A DNA stretch of 64,000 nucleotides from NCBI RefSeq assembly GCF_043290135.1, contig NC_134710.1:372001-436000 (forward strand), read 5' to 3'. The position numbers and the translations under genes were made by a program. Below the pieces are notes generated by a model. It saw only the letters and a program-made list of their open reading frames with translations, was not told the DNA's origin and did not search any database. Within the stretch, counting starts at the first letter, position 1. The number at the start of each line of letters is the position of its first letter. Positions 63,290 through 64,000 of the stretch are shown here, in pieces. The stretch comes from Rhipicephalus microplus (taxonomy: Eukaryota; Arthropoda; Arachnida; Ixodida; Ixodidae).

Positions 63290-64000
63290 ATGACACAAAT
63301 ACTACAGTGGAACGTCAGAGGACTGTTGAGAAACCTCGACGATATCCAGGAACTTTTACACAAACATACACCTAAGGTGCTGTGCGTACAAGAGACACAC
63401 CTGAAACCGAAACACACCAACTTTTTACGTCACTACGTTATTTTTCGGAAAGACCGGAATGATGCCATTGTGCCATCCGGTGGTGTTGCCATTATAGTCA
63501 ATCAAGGGATTGCATGCACACACCTAACACTACAAACATCCCTTGAGGCGGTGGCTGTTCGAGCAGTTCTATTGAATAAGCTCGTCACCCTCTGCTCTCT
63601 CTACATACCTCCACAACACCGTCTTGAAAAGCATGAATTCGAGTCCCTCATAGACTAACTTCCAGAACCTTATATTCTCCTGGGAGATTTCAATTCACAT
63701 AGCAATCTATGGGGTGACTCTCGCTGCGATGCTCGAGGTCGCCTGATTGAACAGCTCCTTTTTTCTTCCGGTGCGTGCCTGCTGAAGTATTCCCCAAACA
63801 TGTGTACCGTCAAGCAAACGACGAGTACCATGGTGGGATAATGAGTGCCGTGATGCTCGAAAAAAACAAAATAAGGCATGGAGGTTGCTTAGAGACTCGC
63901 CCACAGCCGAGAATCTTGTAAACTTTAAGAACGTCAAGTCGCAAGCAAGGATGACGCGCCGAAAGGCGAGAAGAGAAAGTTGGAACAAATTTGTATCGGG
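63290..64000 (+). pseudogene. LINE ORF2 endonuclease start, with stop and internal deletion
   Basis: ATG at 63290. APE endonuclease blocks: LQWNVRGLLRNLDDIQELL, VLCVQETHLKPKH (catalytic Glu in QETH), and YILLGDFNSHSNLWGD (about 63665). A TAG at 63656-63658 interrupts the frame just before that block; the same frame continues. After about 63790 the endonuclease breaks off. At about 63833 another frame reads WWDNECRDARKKQNKAW, the linker between endonuclease and RT, so the last third of the endonuclease is deleted. The element runs off the window before the RT. Confidence 0.8.

Larger units (their letters stand above)
61661..64000 (+). mobile_element. I/Jockey-type LINE, 5' part, runs off the window
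   Basis: A non-LTR retrotransposon with 5' UTR (about 61680-62028), ORF1 (62029-63250) and the start of ORF2 (63290 to the end). ORF1 has three CCHC knuckles and ORF2 an APE-type endonuclease, the layout of I/Jockey-type LINEs. It carries a frameshift, a stop and an internal deletion, so this copy is dead. The 3' end is outside the window. Confidence 0.82.

Overview
This is eukaryotic, repeat-dense DNA that most resembles an ixodid (metastriate, Rhipicephalus-like) tick. The tRNA-derived SINE called Ruka in Rhipicephalus occurs seven times, five of those copies with recognisable target-site duplications (TSDs). The other repeats are mariner, pogo-like, RTE, CR1/I-type, Penelope-like and Ty3/gypsy elements.

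The only host gene I can support is on the + strand. Five short exons (585-729, 1125-1207, 25915-25997, 35116-35250, 47816-47906) encode acidic leucine/phenylalanine motifs like the LFa repeats in the tail of WASH complex subunit 2 (FAM21/WASHC2). Each exon has splice-like ends and the five join in a consistent reading phase, including one GC-AG donor. Start and end of the gene lie outside the window. Everything between the exons is intron filled with nested transposons.

Intron 2 (1.2-25.9 kb) holds a mariner, an RTE fragment split by Ruka, and a tandem Penelope-like element (PLE). A complete, young LTR element (7514-14036) sits inside that PLE, with 891-bp LTRs that look identical and a 5-bp TSD. 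Its pol order is protease, integrase, reverse transcriptase, RNase H: a gypsy-type element with copia-like domain order, as in the Gmr1 group. Further right an older gypsy is interrupted by Ruka and by a second gypsy, whose extra LTR copies are interrupted in turn by a fold-back PLE; a CR1-type 3' end follows.

Intron 3 (26-35 kb) holds pogo-like elements, a microsatellite element with inverted ends, a decayed relative of the integrase-first element, a CT-rich minisatellite, and a CR1-type LINE inside a 138-bp tandem repeat. Intron 4 (35.3-47.8 kb) holds a pogo-like element with a 163-bp fold-back insertion, a degenerate gypsy with gag, protease and RT, a CR1-type endonuclease fragment, two Ruka copies and a tRNA-Gly-like SINE.

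The right end (48-64 kb) has an RTE LINE in two opposed halves inside one 10-bp TSD (twin-priming-like), a fold-back PLE, two pogo derivatives that keep a transposase tail with a PIP-box-like motif, and the 5' part of an I/Jockey-type LINE running off the end. The three most notable points are the integrase-first gypsy, the shared architecture of three fold-back PLE insertions (each ends just inside the PLE start codon), and the 5'-inverted RTE.
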